Origin: an uncultured Candidatus Saccharibacteria bacterium
GTDB taxonomy: Bacteria > Patescibacteriota > Saccharimonadia > Saccharimonadales > Saccharimonadaceae
Assembly: GCA_937935245.1 (NCBI GenBank)
Contig: CALGXX010000017.1
Coordinates: forward strand, 1-64,000
DNA length: 64,000 bases
Direction of reading: 5' to 3'
The position numbers and the translations under genes were made by a program. The notes beneath the pieces are model-generated. The model saw only the letters and a list, made by a program, of their open reading frames with translations. It did no database searches and was not told the DNA's origin. Numbering within the stretch: the stretch's first letter is position 1; each line of letters starts with the position of its first letter. Below, in pieces: positions 63,648 through 64,000 of the stretch.

Positions 63648-64000
63648 TGAAGGAAATAACCAGGATTCATCTGGCAAAAACGGCGTTTAGCGTGGAAATT
63701 GACGCTAAGAAATCGCTAGAAAAATACCTTAATTCGATTCAGAAAAATATGCACGCCGACGCGGAAGCGATGAAGGAAATTGAGGCGCGAATGGTTGAGA
63801 TTTTAGCCGAGCGTGGCGTGATGAAAGAGGGCGTTATTGGCGACGATGATGTTTTGGCGATTAAAAATCAAATGGGCGAGCCGCGCGATTTTTCGGATGA
63901 TAGCGAGGGCTCGACTGATGAATTGACAGATGATAATGAGAAGCCAGAAAAGCAATTGATGCGTGACACAGACGGGGCTGTCATTGGTGGCGTGTGTGCG
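63647..64000 (+). CDS. PspC-domain protein, N-terminal part (cut by window end)
   Basis: 118 codons in view. The first 60 residues are helical (ITRIHLAKTAFSVEIDAKK), followed by an acidic linker (DDSEGSTDELTDDNEKPEK). The last visible residues, MRDTDGAVIGGVCA, begin a PspC-type segment (R-x-x-D...GGVCaG), so membrane helices should follow past the window edge. PadR-PspC-type genes often travel together in envelope-stress operons. The start overlaps the padR stop. Confidence 0.7.
   Translation, partial: MKEITRIHLAKTAFSVEIDAKKSLEKYLNSIQKNMHADAEAMKEIEARMVEILAERGVMKEGVIGDDDVLAIKNQMGEPRDFSDDSEGSTDELTDDNEKPEKQLMRDTDGAVIGGVCA

Overview
The window looks like part of a small, moderately AT-rich genome of the Candidatus Saccharibacteria (TM7) group of Patescibacteria/CPR. 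This is judged from protein and gene-order character, not from a database match. The signs are short stripped-down versions of universal genes (IF-2 589 aa, LID-less adenylate kinase, 415-aa prolyl-tRNA synthetase), missing lipid, isoprenoid and nucleotide biosynthesis genes inside otherwise conserved clusters, Gram-positive-like surface proteins, and many genes whose -10 box sits 6-7 nt before the start codon (leaderless mRNAs). TGA is used as a stop, so the standard code applies.

Layout. 1-4075: a 23S-5S rRNA unit with its own promoter and no 16S in view; helix 45 of the 23S carries an intervening sequence encoding a DUF1653 protein. 4.1-8 kb: secreted metalloprotease and partner, KGG-repeat stress protein, ImmA-like peptidase, ROK kinase, LPKTG surface protein. 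8-13.6 kb: rpsA, infB, then a long unknown protein and two DUF5663-like genes. 13.6-17 kb (minus): priA-def-fmt. 17-22.4 kb: phosphoribosyltransferase-like, winged-helix regulator, recJ, unknown, rpsU-yqeY-adk-map. 22.4-27 kb: type IV pilin, ftsA-ftsZ, a cysteine-free NrdR, thioredoxin-fold protein, VKOR. 27-32.6 kb: a surface locus resembling WxL/Csc complexes of Firmicutes (RCC1 propeller with WxL-like domain, small WxL-like protein, DUF916-like protein, anchored protein), then a LiaF-like protein. 32.6-36.4 kb: a T-box-like leader, a GIY-YIG-type gene and ileS. 36.5-44.3 kb: galU, Fic protein, rplU, parAB, lepB, LCP ligase, prmC. 44.4-48 kb: three unknown accessory genes interleaved with prfA and rpmE; two of them share a promoter with a variable GA repeat between -35 and -10. 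48-57.6 kb: the conserved rpsB-tsf-frr-uppS-rseP-proS cluster, lacking pyrH, cdsA and dxr, then greA and lysS. 57.6-64 kb: DUF2207 protein, CNNM/CBS protein, unknown gene, and an ABC transporter-PadR-PspC operon with palindromic operators.

Together the window gives core translation, division, chromosome partition and envelope functions, with accessory genes placed in the gaps. The most unusual items are the coding intervening sequence in the 23S rRNA, the zinc-ribbon-less NrdR, the GA-repeat promoters, the T-box-like leader with an extra gene before ileS, and the WxL-like surface locus.
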